Below, in pieces: positions 1-12,602 of a DNA stretch of 40,249 nucleotides (position 1 is the stretch's first letter; every line of letters starts with the position of its first letter). Source of the DNA: Diplocarpon mali (lineage: Eukaryota; Ascomycota; Leotiomycetes; Helotiales; Drepanopezizaceae). The position numbers and the translations under genes are program-made. Under the pieces are notes generated by a model. It was not told the origin of the DNA. It did no database searches and was given only the letters and a program-made list of their open reading frames with translations. The stretch covers positions 1 through 40,249 of the forward strand of contig JAENRP010000378.1 of assembly GCA_024741835.1 (NCBI GenBank), in the 5' to 3' direction.

Positions 1-980
1 TTAACTAGCAATTGCTAATTGCAAATTGCTTCTTAGGGACTTGGCAAATTAGGGTTCATTAGCCTAATAAGGCTATTTTCTTTAGACGAATCCCTTTTTA
101 ATAAGCTTCTCTAGAGCTTTTTAAGGTCGTAGTAAGGCTAGGTACATTATAGACCCCTTCAATTATAAGGTTAAGGCCTTACTCGGTCTTTATAAGAATA
201 TCCCTTTTGCCTTATATATATATAAATAAATATATATATATATATATTCGATTCTATAATAAAGAATCTTGTTTTTGCCTCAGATAAATAGCTAAACTTA
301 ACGCCGCAAGAAGCTATACTAGTAAAGATTTCGCTTATATATTAATAAGTAAAGAAGCTGAGTTTTCTTACAACTCCTTTACAGATCAATATAAAACTAC
401 TAATTTACCTTCTCTTATATAATATATATAGTAATTCTCTTAGCACCCTCTCTGAGGATGGCTTCTTAGCTAAGAGGAAGTACTAATATATAAGGTATAA
501 TATGATTATAAAGAGCTAGTCCAACAGCCACTCCCTACTGCTAGACGTACTATATTTGCAATCCTCTTTCAACTTTAAATATAAGGTAGAGTTGTACTAT
601 AGTACTGCGTAGGTCTAGGCACCCTAGTATAAGAAATTGATAATAGTGCCTAGTATATAGCTATAATAGCTTAAAAAGCTTATTACTTAGCTACTTAGGT
701 CTGCGATACGCTTCCTATTATCTCTAGAGGTAACTAGCTTATTACACTAGTACTTAGTCTCAGGGACTCGGGCCTCAATGGTTAGTTTCAGGCTCTAGGG
801 GGGTTAGTTGAGGTCTTATAGGAAGTAGCTTACTAATATATATAGTAATAATAGCTATACTTGGCTTTTTATTAATAAAAGCTATAATGGAAGCTCCTTT
901 TATTACTTAATTCGCGTAATTTGCCGATTAAATAGGGTTACTATTTAGGTAATTGCTTATTCGTCGATTAGGCGAAGGTT
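1..980. other. AT-rich sequence, no assignable gene
   Basis: This stretch has RIP-like composition, with many TpA and few CpA/TpG. Between about 470 and 960 the plus strand has one frame whose only stops are TAA/TAG, which could be a RIP-destroyed coding remnant. The minus strand is similarly ambiguous over about 240-640. I recognise no protein family in any frame. It may be the interior of whatever element owns the LTR-like unit at 1297-1619, but nothing in the sequence proves that. Confidence 0.4.
213..247. repeat. (TA)n microsatellite
   Basis: A nearly pure TA dinucleotide run is interrupted by a short aaataaa. No function is visible. Confidence 0.85.
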
Positions 981-1140
981 GCGCAGATTTTGGCAAGGGT
1001 CAGCCTTAGCGAGTTGCTAATTGGCTAAGCTTAACTCAGTTTTGCGAGGTTGGCCGCTGGTTGGCTGAGCTTAACCTTGTTCTGCAGGGCGGGTCGCTGA
1101 TTGGCTAAGTTCTATAGGGTCGGCCTTAGCGAAGTGCTGA
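981..1140. repeat. 40-bp GC-richer tandem repeat, four units
   Basis: Four adjacent units of exactly 40 bp lie at 981-1020, 1021-1060, 1061-1100 and 1101-1140. A weaker fifth copy is possible to about 1180. Units 2-4 begin TTGGCTRAGYT, and units 1 and 4 share GGGTCRGCCTTAGCGA. The array is much richer in G and C and keeps TG/CA dinucleotides, unlike its surroundings. It lies just upstream of the LTR-like unit, so it could be part of a leader or subterminal region of an element; that placement is inference. Confidence 0.75.
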
Positions 1141-1296
1141 GTGCTGATTAGCTGCGCTAAAAACTCGATTTTGCAGGGAAGCGCCTTATCTCTTATTAGT
1201 AGACCTCTTAGTGAATTGCTACTATATGAAATATGAGGGCTGGCCGATATAGTAAAGAGAGTAAGGTAGTATTAAGTAGTAAGTAATAGTAGTAGT
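1141..1296. other. Non-coding spacer
   Basis: The segment runs from the end of the 40-bp array to the TGTTA that opens the LTR-like unit. I see no gene. The last 40 bases are purine-rich (GTAAGGTAGT and similar), as would be expected just before a 3' LTR. Confidence 0.3.
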
Positions 1297-1619
1297 TGTT
1301 AAAGAACTTAGAGACTTAAGAGGCTTGATTCCTAACTATAGGAGCAAAGCAATCTATATATACAAAATATCTTAAGCTTCTAGAACCTTCTAGTATATTA
1401 GAGTTATACTAGATTATAAATAAATATAAGTATACGTAATGCAATACGTAATCCTTTGATTTGTAATATAGTTTTAGCTAAACTTAATACTATAAGTCAT
1501 ATCTAAATATAGAACTATGACTTATAGCCAGGATATAGAGTTTATAGCTAAATTTAGTATAGCTACTCCACCTTAGCTATTCCTACTTAGCTAGTATAGC
1601 TATGATTCTATATTTAACA
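1297..1619 (+). mobile_element. Probable LTR (323 bp) truncating element A
   Basis: The unit starts TGTTA and ends TAACA, the 5-bp inverted TG...CA termini typical of LTRs. Homology to Gypsy element A begins at the very next bases, 1620, which marks a clean junction. Sequence left of 1297 is not homologous to the missing part of A. This is therefore more likely the end of an unrelated element reaching in from the left, or the scar of a rearrangement, than a solo LTR sitting inside A. No target duplication can be tested because the partner junction is absent. It does not resemble the other LTRs in this window. Confidence 0.5.
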
Positions 1620-2434
1620 ATTATTAAAGTAATTTATAATATACTTAGTAAGATAAGTCATCTTTTCTTTTATAATAAGTAGACTATATTGCAACTATTA
1701 AAGGCTAAGTGTGTCTAGAACAGTTTGGTCGGGAAGTGCAAAATTATTATACTATAAGGGTTTATCTTTTATAGTTTAAATAGTAGAGTGTATAATAGTA
1801 CTTAAGAACCTAATAAATTTTCTACCTTTAATGCTATTTCCCTGCAGCTTTTTTATACCTTTTTAAATGGTGAAATGATTTAATACCTATATGGCCTTTG
1901 CTATAGGTTGGTATATTTTAAAGATTTTGTCAAGCTCTTATAAGGCGTTATTAGCAGTAATATCGGTTATAAAGTAAGTCTGGAAAAGTGTACTTTAAGT
2001 GCTACTTATAAACTGTAATAATCTTTTTATACACTTATTCTTCTTATCTCGATTTTTCCGAAACAAATCCACTAAATTAGCATACCTTTAATATTCTTAT
2101 AGAAATTTTTCATAATCGATCCCTTTTATCTTAAGCTTATTCTTAAGAAAATCATTAAAGCTTAAAAATCCTTCTTCTATAGTAGAAATTCTATAGTTCA
2201 ATACTTCTATAGATAAGTTGAAGAATACTTGCTATTCTATTTCACCTAATGTTCTATAAGTGCTTACTATATCTTCTAATAATCTTAGAGCTTTTCTATC
2301 CTATAAAAAGTTACCTTTTAATATTAGTTTATTATTAGTAGTATTTAAGGGTTTATTACTTAAAGCTACAACTAATATATTCTTCTTAGGTATAGCTTTC
2401 TTACTTAAGCTTAGTAGTGCTATAATGAATTATT
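1620..2434 (-). pseudogene. Element A ORF3, N-terminal part only (unknown protein)
   Basis: This is the reverse complement of element B 24294-25108, in the same reading phase. It is cut off at 1620, so roughly the last 890 codons seen in B are absent. The visible stops are TAA/TAG at positions where Gln is plausible. I recognise no domain. A 66-codon open run on the opposite strand (2260-2460) is only a shadow of this frame. Confidence 0.6.
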
Positions 2435-2916
2435 TAATAGGAAGGGGTAGTTCTAAATAAAGAGATGATTATTTAGGAAAGATTAATAATATAAGAGGCT
2501 TATACTAGAAAAGATTAATAATAAAAGATAATAGTAGTAGTACTGGTATTATAGGTCTAGTGGGATTATAGAAAAAGTAAAAAAAGTAAAATCGTAATGC
2601 AAGGAGAGGTTTATTTATAGAGTTTGAAATCGCGCTAATGCACAAAGGAAAAGTAGGCATAATAAGCTTAGAAGTAGGAATAAAAGTAGGGTATAACATA
2701 TATAAGGACCTATAATTAGTAAATGATAATTCTTTAAAGGTAAGGATAATATTTCAAAGGTAAGCATTAGAAAGTTGTATATAAAGGAAATAATTAAAGG
2801 ATAGATTATATAAAGAATAAAGTAAAGTAAAGAATATATATAAAATAGAATAATAAATAGAGAATAAAGAGGTACTAGTATATAAGAAGTAGATAATCCT
2901 AAAAAAGATTCAACTC
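2435..2916 (-). other. A/T-rich linker between ORF2 and ORF3 of element A
   Basis: This matches 23812-24293 of element B. Read on the minus strand it is pyrimidine-rich and encodes almost only Phe, Leu, Ile and Tyr. That may reflect base composition and not a genuine membrane segment. Where B has TAG at the end of ORF2, A has CGA, so the frame may originally have run through. Confidence 0.4.
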
Positions 2917-3160
2917 GAATTCGTAAGTCCTTTAAATGGTCTTCTTTAAAGGTAATAGGCTAGATTCTCTAGATTGCTTAATTCAATTATCGGTTCTATT
3001 ATCACTTTAGAGTCTTCTTCTCTTATATTAGTTCTTACCTTTTAGCGATTTCTCTAATTTAGGTACCTTTACTAAAGGAACCTCTATTTATACCCTTAGG
3101 TTTAATAACTAAGGTTTATCTGAACTATCTTATAGGCTTAAGCTAGCCGAGTCCAACCTT

Positions 3161-3183
3161 ACTTGCGGGCTAGGCTTATAAGT
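3161..3183. repeat. Palindromic insert, site 9 (A)
   Basis: Counterpart of 23545-23567. Confidence 0.88.
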
Positions 3184-4045
3184 CAGTCTTAGCGTTTTTA
3201 AGCTTAAGGGTAAAAACAGGGGATTGGTTCCTAAATCAAGGTCTAATATTATACTAGCGTTTCGGTTCATCTCTTTTCCGAATTTTCTTATAATAATGCC
3301 TTTATCAATTAGTATATTAGGCTCTTAGATAGCATTTATTTTATTATATTATCCTTAAGACTTAAGTCTATAAAGAAGCGACTTAATATTTATAATATTT
3401 GTCTAAGTATTAATAAGGGCATTAAAGAGTTTCTAATTATTTTCTATAAGATAGATTTTCAATTTATCTTTATTAAAAAGAAATAACTTTTATACTTCAA
3501 TTATAACTAAGGAGTCTATCTAAGAGTATTAACTAATAATAGCTTTAGAAAGGCTGCTGCAATTCTTAAAATAAAAAGCTACCTTAAAAGGTGTAGCAGT
3601 TCTACTTATATTAATCTATTAAGGTACTAAAGGTTACTTTAAAGCAAAGACTAAAAAGATAAGATCGGAGATTTAAGTCTCATTTTCTAAGGTATTCTTA
3701 TCGCAAATAGCTATATAGTTATTATAAAGGACTATAAAACTACTAGTTTTATAAGAATTATCTAAAAGCATTTTAAGAAGATATCCCTATTTTATTATTA
3801 TTATAATTGGATTACTATTATTAATAATAGGTCGTAAGATCTCCTTTTACTTTAATTTTACAGTTATTCAAGTTAGTTAAGATTTTGAACTAAGTACTTA
3901 AGAAGTCTATCGACTTATCTTCTTCGCAAATAGAATGAGTTTTATATTTAATTAAGAGCTGATCTACCTATAAAGGCTTCCTAAAGTAGGTCCTTATTTG
4001 ATTAATAGGATTTAATAATCTAAGACTTACTTTTTAATAAAATTA

Positions 4046-4068
4046 ACTTGCAAGCCAGGACCGCGAGT
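4046..4068. repeat. Palindromic insert, site 8 (A)
   Basis: Counterpart of 22660-22682. The arms are ACTTGCAAGCC and GGACCGCGAGT. Confidence 0.9.
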
Positions 4069-5431
4069 AATAATTGGATTTTCTTTATTAGTAATACTTA
4101 TATCTCTCTTTATTAAAACGACTTAATTATAAAGACTAAGACTAATTAATTAAAAAGGTTTAAAGTAGGCTATAAGCTAATAGGCTCCTCTACTTTTCGC
4201 TATTATAGCTAAAAGGTAAAGTTTATAATATATCCGAAGGACTTATTAAGTAAGACTAAATATTATATTATAAAGAAAATAAAAAGGTATAAAGGTTGCG
4301 TTATCTATAGGGTAGAAGTAATAAAGGTATATCTTTACTTCTTATCTTATAATAGAAAGGAATGTACTTATAAAAGCACTATTATTAGTAGTAAAATTAT
4401 TAGTTAAGAAGCGGCATCCGAAGGGTTTAAGCATTACAATTGACCCTTTTTCCTCTATTTCCTCTTACTATTTATTACTTAATAATATTAATAAGAAGGA
4501 ATTATTCCATTTAATTAGCTTTAACGCTTTTAAGGCTTTAGGATTAGCCTTGAATTTTACAGCTCTTAAAGATGCTTCTATTATTAATAAGTTAGATTTG
4601 CATATCCTTAAAGAGATAAAGAATTGATTATTAAGGTAGATTAGAAAAAGATCAATATCTTCTACTATATAAAGAAGTTTAAAGTATTTAATAGTCTTAT
4701 TAATATTAAATCCTTTATAATTAAGGCTATAGTAAACTAAAAGAGAGCGAATATAAAGGTCGCAAAGTCTTCTCCCTTCGATTCCTACGCTAAGAAGATA
4801 CTATCGAAAGCGAGTTTTTATTATAAAAGACACTTAAATATTATATCATTCTCTAAGCTTAAGGTTAAGAATGACCGATTAAGGCATATTGCTATAATTA
4901 CAAATATCTTAATCAATAGATTCCTCTTCGCATTCTCTTTCTCATAAGATAAAATAGTCTCGCTTAGCATCTAAAAGACTAAGTTCTTAACTTCTATAAT
5001 TATTAAAGAATTAAATAATATCTATAAAGGCAAATTCGTTTAAGGTAAGCTATTGAATCTATTTAATAGCTTTTCTAATTATTTCTAAAGTAGTAGGAAT
5101 AAAGTCTTCCCTTATATTATCGTTTTTGAAGCAGTTATATATAAATATAAAGAAGTTAAGAACTAGCTCTTTCAAGTTATTAAAGAAGGAGTCTAAATAG
5201 GCGTATAATCCTTTAGTTTCAAATTGCAAATTAGCTAAGGTAGCTATCAAATAATCTATCCTTTTTAAAGGTTAAGCTAAAATTGGTTATTCAACTAAAG
5301 GAGAGTCCTTTAAAGATTTTGAAAATTCTAATAAAGCTGCGCTAAGCGTTTAAGTAGTTTATTTAATAGCAGTTTCTAAAATCATTTCGGCAAGAGGTAG
5401 GTTAGGTCCAGTTTTAAAATTCTCGTTTCTA

Positions 5432-5454
5432 ACTCTTAGTCTAGGACCGCGAGT
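5432..5454. repeat. Palindromic insert, site 7 (A)
   Basis: Counterpart of 21274-21296. The GGACCGCGAGT arm is better preserved than in B. Confidence 0.88.
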
Positions 5455-6694
5455 CAAATCATATAGTTTAATACTTATTATATCTTTAAGCTAAGAAGCA
5501 AATTTTAAGGCAGGCTTAATTATAAATAACTAATTCCCTTCTTTATTATTAAAGAAATCTTATCTAAATCCTATTATAAGAGTCCAGTTCTCTTTTAAAA
5601 TAAGTAAACTATAAATAGAAGCGCAAAGCCCTAATATATTAATAATAGTACTATTAGGTAAGGTAATATCTGCAGCCTAATTTGATCTTTTTATAGCCCT
5701 ATCAGCTACTATAAGTACTATATTAAATAGGCCTATAAATCTGCAACTGCGAATTTGATTGCCTTAGAATTTTACTACTCCTTTTTAAATAATAAAGAAA
5801 TTAAGAATCTAAATAGCTTTAATAGTAGGAGTGTTTTCCTTAAGAATTTTTAATAACACTTGTCTTCTATTATTAGAATTAATATTTATTAAAAAGCGCA
5901 AATAAAATAGGAGTCCTCTCTTATTAATAGCTAAATTATCCAGTTATCGAATAGATTCTTCTCTTTTATCTTAGTCTATTTTGAAAGTATTAGCTAAGGT
6001 TATATATTAATCTGCGTTAGCTAAGAATTCCTTTTTAAAGATTCCCTTTAATCTTAATTCTTTAATTAGGAAGTTGTCAAATTGGAGAATTCCAAGGGCC
6101 ACTTAGGTTAAAAGGTTATTAATAGCATTTACATAAGCTAAAAGGAGTTTTTATTATTCTATATCTCCTAAGGCTATATAGGTCGATTTAAAGCTCTTTA
6201 ATAATATAATAGCTCTACTATCCTAAGAGAAGTTTATAATTAGTATTTATTTATCTCTTATCGCAGTAGATAAAACCATTTATAAGTTCTTTAAAAGCAT
6301 ATTGCTTGTAAAAGATAGGGAGTATAAATAAGAGAGTTTAATAGGATATAAGAATTAAAAGGGCATATAAGCTACAATAGGTTTACTATATATATATTAA
6401 GGAAATTGGACTTTTTATTTATTATTTAAGGAAAGTAATAGGAATGCTATAATTACAGGCTAATATTAAGAATATAAAATAAGTTAAAGTAGGCAAGAAT
6501 TTAAAGTGATCTTAAAAGATCTATATCTTAAATAATAAAAGAGGCGACCTTATTAAAAATGTAAAAATAAGGATTAAAGGAAGGTAGGATAATTGATAAG
6601 CTAAGAGATTGTTTAGTATTTTTATCTATATTCTTTGGATATTTTAGAAATAATAACTTAAGGTCGCAATTAATTAGGTATTTTGATATTCTTT

Positions 6695-6717
6695 ACTTAT
6701 AGGACCGGCTTATAAGT
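6695..6717. repeat. Palindromic insert, site 6 (A)
   Basis: Counterpart of 20011-20033. Confidence 0.88.
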
Positions 6718-8129
6718 TAAGTTGGAAAAATCTTAGTCTTCGTCCAAAGGTTCAAAATTGCTTATATTGCCGTCGGTTCCTATAGAGGATTCGGAGGTTA
6801 TATCAATTTCTGATTTATCTTTTAAAGGAAATAAGGTCTAATCGCATTAATAAAAGCGCTTTAGTCAATTAGCTATAAAGGTTCCTTTAATATCAACTCT
6901 ATTAAGTTCCTAAAGAGAATAGTATCCCTTTTCTTTCTACTTAGATTTAACCTTAAATGGGCTAAGCTATTAATAGTTAAGTTTAGTATCTATTAATATA
7001 TTAATACTTCTTATAATATTATAAATTAGGATAAGATTATCTTTTCAAATAGGGTGCGTTTTAAGTACTTTAGAAGCAGCCTATACTTCCTTAGCTTTTT
7101 CCTAATATCATTTCTTTTATAGAATAATTTCCTTTATATTTATATCTTAAAGCTTAAGTTATTAGCATCTTATTATAAGTAAATCGGAATAGTTCTAAAT
7201 TTAACTATAATCGAACAATCTCTAAATAGGCTATTAGGATTTAAAAGGGAGCTATGCCTTTCTACTATAGATAAGGAAAAATAGTATAACTCTAATCGGT
7301 TTATAGATTATCGTTTAATAAGTAAAGAGTATTCTATAAAAGTGTTTTATCTTATTCTTAAATCCTCTATAGGTAACTTTAGATAGCTTATTAAGAATAT
7401 TATAATATCCTTACTCTACTACTCTATTAGCTTTCAAATTATATACTAAGATTTAAACCCGTTTAATACTATATTTTTATAAAAAAGCTTTAACTACTCT
7501 TTTATTTTCAAGGCCTTTATTAATAGTTAATCTGCTAAAAAGTCTATAGCAATAGACTACGTCTTCCTAAAGGAACTTTGCAATAGATTCAAAGTTAGTA
7601 GATCTTAAAGGTCGTCCTTTAAGCTATCTTAATAAGTCTTCCTTTGCTAGAATAAAATATATAATCCTATTTTCAATTATTAATACTTATATAATATTAA
7701 GACTAACTTTATAAAAAAGGCCTAATAGCTAGGTTAGGAATAAGGGATTCTCTTTATAACTAGGTTTTCATTTCTAATAGGGGATGCAACTTTTTATAAA
7801 AGCTTTATAATCTTTAAAAGAACCCTTTTAAAAGAATTTCCTTAAGAGTTGATAGTAGGTAGACTTAGCTCCTTAATAGTCAGTTTCCTTATAAATATCC
7901 TAGATAGCCTTAGCCTTTAATTTTTTATTATCTAAGTAGAGTTATATAAGGAATAAGTTATCGCTCCTTTTAAATAATTATCTTCTTTATATTAAATAAA
8001 TCAGAGCTTTAGCTTTAAACTTCTGAAAATCCTTAAGAGGAACTGTCTTTAATTGTCTAAGCGTAATTAAAAATTTTATAATTTCCTTAAAGTCACTTAA
8101 GTAGTTAGATAATAAAATTCTCTTATTTG

Positions 8130-8152
8130 ACTTGCAAGCTAAGACTGCAAGT
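8130..8152. repeat. Palindromic insert, site 5 (A)
   Basis: Counterpart of 18576-18598. Both arms have the TTGCA form where B has CGCG on both arms, so the symmetry is kept although the sequences differ. Confidence 0.9.
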
Positions 8153-10096
8153 CGAATCCCTTTAAGGCGATATATTAATAGATAACTAACTTCGTTCTTT
8201 ACCTACTTATTAATATCTATTTCATCTTCTTTAATTAAATTAAAAGGGTAGGGATAAGTTCTTCTTAAAAGGCTATTAGTAGTAGTATTTTTTATTCTTA
8301 GAATATATTTAACTTTAAAGTCTATTAGTCTTATCTAAGCAATCTATTTTATTAGTAAGGCTTTTAATAGGTTGCTTGCAGCTCTATTCAATTATTCTAT
8401 TAGCACTTTAGTATTAGTTTTAAAGATGAAGTAAGTGCTATAAAGGTTGCTTCTTATCTTTTTTATTACCTTTAGAGTGCCTTTGCATTCCTATTTAATA
8501 GTATTATACTTTATCTCTATTAGATTTTAAAGACCACTTTTAAAGCAAGTTAAATATCTTTTCTACTAGCTATTAGCTTATTAAAGGATAGTATCCTATT
8601 TAATTAAGCTAGCATTAACTATTAGTATAATTGGCCTAGCATTAGCTCTATAGTCTATTTTGATTAGATATAGCGCCTTAAGCAACGCTTATTTCAATTG
8701 TTTTATAGCCTTTATTTAAGGTTCCTCCTATTAAAACTCAGCCCCTTTCTAAAATAAGGAGTAAATAGGTACTGCCTTTTTAATAAAATCCTTAATTTAA
8801 ATGTAATAGTATACTATAATACTAATAAACGCGCGAGCTTCTACTATATTATTATACCTTTTCTATTTGTCGATTTTAAGTACTTTAGCCCTTTAAGGAC
8901 TTTGGCTATTAGAATTAGTAATAAAACTAACAATTTCTATCGATAGAAGATAGTATTATAACTTTAGACTAACTATTGCTTTTACCCTTTTAAATTGTAT
9001 AAGCACTTAATCTAGGTTCTAAATATATTCTATTATAAATCATTATATGCTAAGGAGAACTTCTTTATAGTTATAGAATGATCTTAATCCTTTTACTCTT
9101 ATATTATCTATATAAGGGAGCGCAATATTAGGTATATAATCTACTAGTATTTTATAAATTACTTAAATAAATTGAGCGATCGAATTTATAGCCCCTTAAG
9201 GTAATCTTATTATCTAAAGTAGCCTAAGAGAGGTTTAAATTGCTATTATATCTTTTAATTTAATATTAAGAATAAATTAGTTATATTTAAAGAAGAAGTT
9301 AATAAAAGAGCTATAGGTTAATCTTACGAATTTATTTAAAAACTCATCTATATTTAAAAGAATATTAGTATCCTTAATAGTTACTTAGTTTATCTCTACT
9401 ATTACTATTATTAATCTATAAGTTCCCTTCTCTTTTTTAATAACTAGGAACTATTTATTCTTATAAGGGCTATTATAGAATTCGAGAATGCCCTACTTTA
9501 GCCTATCCTTTAATATTTCGATTACCTTTTTTTAAAGAGCTTTAGGAACTTTAAATGTTTTCTCTTACTAGGCTTCGTAGGGTATTATCTTAATCTTAAT
9601 ATAAAGCGTAACCTCTTTTTAAATCTGGCTAAGTTCTATTTAATCAAAAGCTAAGGCGTCCTTTCGATTTATTAAGGTTTTATAAAGTAGTTCGCGTTCT
9701 TATTCTATTAAATCGTCTTTAATTTTTAATATATTAAAATGTTCTTTTATTAGCCGATATCCGATAGGTTTATTAGAAAATCTACTTATAATAAACTTAT
9801 CGAATTTGCTACTTAGCTTTAAAGGTCAAAGCTTCTTATTTTATTTAAACTAATTATCTAATCTTTTAAACTTTAAGCTATTAGAGATTCCTTAATCTAC
9901 TAGTTGTACTTTATTAGCTTTACTTTTATATATAGTTCTAATATTAGCTAGTACTATACTTCTTTACTTCTTTCCCTTTTTATTAAATTTTATAAAACGG
10001 TTCGAATTTTCCTTTTTAAAAATAAATAAAAGATTTTCTAAGTTATTAATTTAAAGTATATAAATAGAAATGTTATTAATAATTTTATTGTTTTTC

Positions 10097-10119
10097 ACTT
10101 GCAAGTCTGGCCTATAAGT
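10097..10119. repeat. Palindromic insert, site 4 (A)
   Basis: Counterpart of 16609-16631. One arm keeps TTGCA and the other is TATA-type. Confidence 0.88.
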
Positions 10120-10258
10120 GGTTTTTAGGTTTTTTAAAATAATTGGTAAATTATCGAAATTTATAAAATAAACTCTCTTTTTTACCTTATTTTTCTTTTT
10201 TCTTAATTATTAAGTTAATAAAACGCCAGTTATACTATTCTTTAAAATTCCAGATTTG

Positions 10259-10281
10259 ACTCTTAATCTAAGACTGTAAGT
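10259..10281. repeat. Palindromic insert, site 3 (A)
   Basis: Counterpart of 16447-16469. It keeps the extended GATTTG flank. Confidence 0.88.
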
Positions 10282-12174
10282 TAAATCACTATTCTTTAAA
10301 ATTAGCAAACTTACTTTCCTTTTGCTATAACTCCTTACTAAGTGCCTTCCTTTATTAGCATTAAGCCTAGCCCTTATACTAGCTAATTGTTTCTTAAAAT
10401 CTTATTTTAAAATTCGGTTATATCTCCTATTATAACTATTTATCCTTTTAAAGATCGATTTATATTTTAAAAACTAGCTTTTATAAGACTATCTTTAAGA
10501 TAATTAAATATTAGCTAAGATTCTAAAATAAAGGGCATTCTTAAAAGAATATCATTTAAAGAATTCTCTATTATTAGAAAGTTAGTATAATTAATAATCC
10601 CTTTGACTTTAACCTTTACGTTTTTTACCTATCTATTAAAATTGTATTTTAATTTAAAGATAGTCGAATATATAAGGAGTCGATTGCTAATAATTGTTAA
10701 TTAAGCCATTTCTACCACTTTTCTAATTATCGTATTAACTTCTAAACTATAATCGATTAGAGCCTTTACTTTAACTGATTCTTCTATTAAATAAATAATA
10801 ATAAGGCTTTTTATTATAACTGCTAAATAATTTCGGTTAATATTCTGAGATATTAAGGCTATTACTATAATATTATAGTACCTTTAAGTTCTTTTGTCTT
10901 TTGCAATCTAAAGATATTTAATTAAGGCTAAGTGCTTTTTAAAGTTCTTTAATATTATAATTTCCATTTCCTTATTATTATTCAAATCTTTAAAGGCAAT
11001 TGGGATATGCTTTCCTAGTACTTTATTAAAGCGTCTAATTAAACTAAATAGGTCTTTAAATATAAGGTTAATTTGCTAGGCTATAATATTCTCTATAGCT
11101 TTCTTTATTATAGTTGAACTGGCGTATTTATTAACGAATTTTTCCTATTTTAATATCTATCTCTTTTACTTAAGATCAAGGGTCTGCGTAATAACTTTAA
11201 CTTCTTAATCTTTAAGCTTAAAGCTATCTTTATCTATTATATCTTTAATTAATTCGTCTGCTATATCGGCTTTATCTTTATCTATTGCAGTTCTAGACTA
11301 TTAGGTGTCTTTTAGCATTTGGACTTTATATTAAGATTCCTAAGTTGCATATGCTGATTTCTAGACTTTAGCTAGTTTTATTAGTATTAGTAGAATGGAA
11401 GATCTAAAAGGATGCTAAGAATTCTAAAGGTTTTTAAATATAAAAGCAGTATTAATATCGGCTGAAATATTATTATTAACCTATCTTAAGATAGAGATGC
11501 CTCTAACTTCTATAGCTATTTAATTAAAAGCTAAGTCCTTAAGAACTCCCTTAGGTAGATTGCTAATTAGACCTATATATATATAAGTTGGAATTTTAGC
11601 GTTTATATCTATAATACGCTATCGTTCGATTAAATTCTTATCTTATTTTATATTATATATTATCGTTCGAATAGTTTATAACTATAAGCGATTCTGGTGC
11701 TTTTTAATAGGGATAGCTTTTAGCTTAGGATCTCTAATGCAAAGTATCTTATACTTATTAATATATATAACCTTAGTATTAATAAAACGATAGAAAAGAG
11801 GACAATTATTATAATACTTATATAAAGGGCAGTTAGGTTCCTTATTATTGCAAAAGTTGCAAGTTAATCTTCTTCTATTGCCATTCCCTTAGTACCTTAT
11901 AGTATTAATATTGGCAGAGTATTAGTTAGGATCAATTTCTCCTTTTTTAATCAACTATTAAGTTCTTATATTAGCTGGTTATTCTAAATGATAAGAAGTA
12001 GGAGTTTAGTAATAGGAATTACTAAGTTGGCTTATAATAGCCGAGTTTTACTTATTACTAAATTAGGGAATATACTATTTTTCCTATAAGAGATTATTAA
12101 TCCTAATTTCTAAGCTTTAGATTTAGAGTTTTGCAAATTAGGTCTTAAGTTCTTTAATTCTAAGGTTAGATCTT

Positions 12175-12197
12175 ACTCTTATATTAGGCCTATAAGT
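12175..12197. repeat. Palindromic insert, site 2 (A)
   Basis: Element A counterpart of 14531-14553, in gag. Confidence 0.85.
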
Positions 12198-12598
12198 GAA
12201 AGGTATGACTATTAAGTTCTTCTTTACCTCCTTTATGACTTCTAGAGCTTTTGAGTATTCTTAGACCAGACTCTTAAGGTCTTTAGTATAAGAGGGAGTA
12301 AGGGCTTTTTCCTACTTTATAATATTAATAGTTCTCTTATTAAGATCTGATTTTAAAGTAAAGGCTAAGAATTCCTTAAATAAGGCAAAGGTTATAAGGT
12401 CTTACTTATCGATCTTAAAATATTTGATAATCTTATTTCAAAGGCTAATAGGTAATCTGAGTAAGAAAAGGCAGCCTCTTTCAATTTCGCTAAGTATTTT
12501 CTAGCTAATTAAGGTGTTTGATATATAAGTAAAAGTCTAATAGTAGTTCTTAAGTTCCTTAGGAGTTTAAGTGACTAGAATAAATTCCTTTAAGGAAG

Positions 12599-12602
12599 CT
12601 AG
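12599..12602. repeat. Target-site duplication of element B, left copy (CTAG)
   Basis: CTAG immediately precedes the 5' LTR and is repeated at 28363-28366 right after the 3' LTR. Removing B and one copy restores a gag sequence the same length as the intact counterpart at 14126-14129. Confidence 0.85.

Larger units (their letters stand above)
2917..6300 (-). pseudogene. Element A ORF2, unknown retroelement-borne protein
   Basis: About 1,127 codons, collinear with B 20428-23811. The ATG (reverse-complement CAT at 6298-6300) is kept in both copies, giving MPLKNL. The frame is closed only by RIP-type TAA/TAG. It lies downstream of integrase on the same strand, where some Gypsy elements carry an env-like or accessory ORF. 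I see no signal peptide, zinc finger or known catalytic motif. It carries three in-frame palindromic inserts (3161, 4046 and 5432). Function unknown. Confidence 0.65.
6578..10347 (-). pseudogene. Element A Pol: reverse transcriptase, RNase H, integrase
   Basis: This is the reverse complement of element B 16381-20150 and shares its domain order: Gypsy-type RT, RNase H ending in an ADGLSR-like motif, HHCC zinc-binding and DDE-type integrase. The protein would have copied element RNA into DNA and inserted it. Many Gln codons are now TAA/TAG, and catalytic Asp or His codons are altered as in B. In places A keeps codons that B has lost, such as TTGCGACC against TCGCAACC near 6660, so the two copies complement each other for reading the ancestral frame. 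It contains palindromes at 6695, 8130, 10097 and 10259. Confidence 0.88.
1620..12602 (-). mobile_element. Element A (Gypsy-type), 3' portion, reverse orientation
   Basis: This is the larger part of a degenerate Gypsy-type retrotransposon read on the minus strand. It aligns as the reverse complement of 14126-25108. For the eight shared palindrome sites the partner coordinates always sum to 26,728, so the two copies differ by base substitutions with no net indel over about 11 kb. The piece contains the rest of gag, protease, RT-RNase H-integrase, ORF2 and the first part of ORF3. It ends at 1620 at the LTR-like unit, so the 3' half of ORF3 and the 3' LTR are missing. The 5' end of A continues at 28363-29907, on the far side of element B. 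Confidence 0.92.
10348..12602 (-). pseudogene. Element A gag (3' part) and protease, interrupted by element B
   Basis: This is the reverse complement of B 14126-16380. It contains the zinc-knuckle region around 11802-11861 and the retropepsin region around 10530-10766, with the second protease motif matching B's DILLGMPF. Gag is broken at 12599-12602 by the insertion of element B. The first part of gag resumes at 28363. The break is the CTAG target duplication, so the two gag halves join with the right length when B is removed. Confidence 0.85.
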
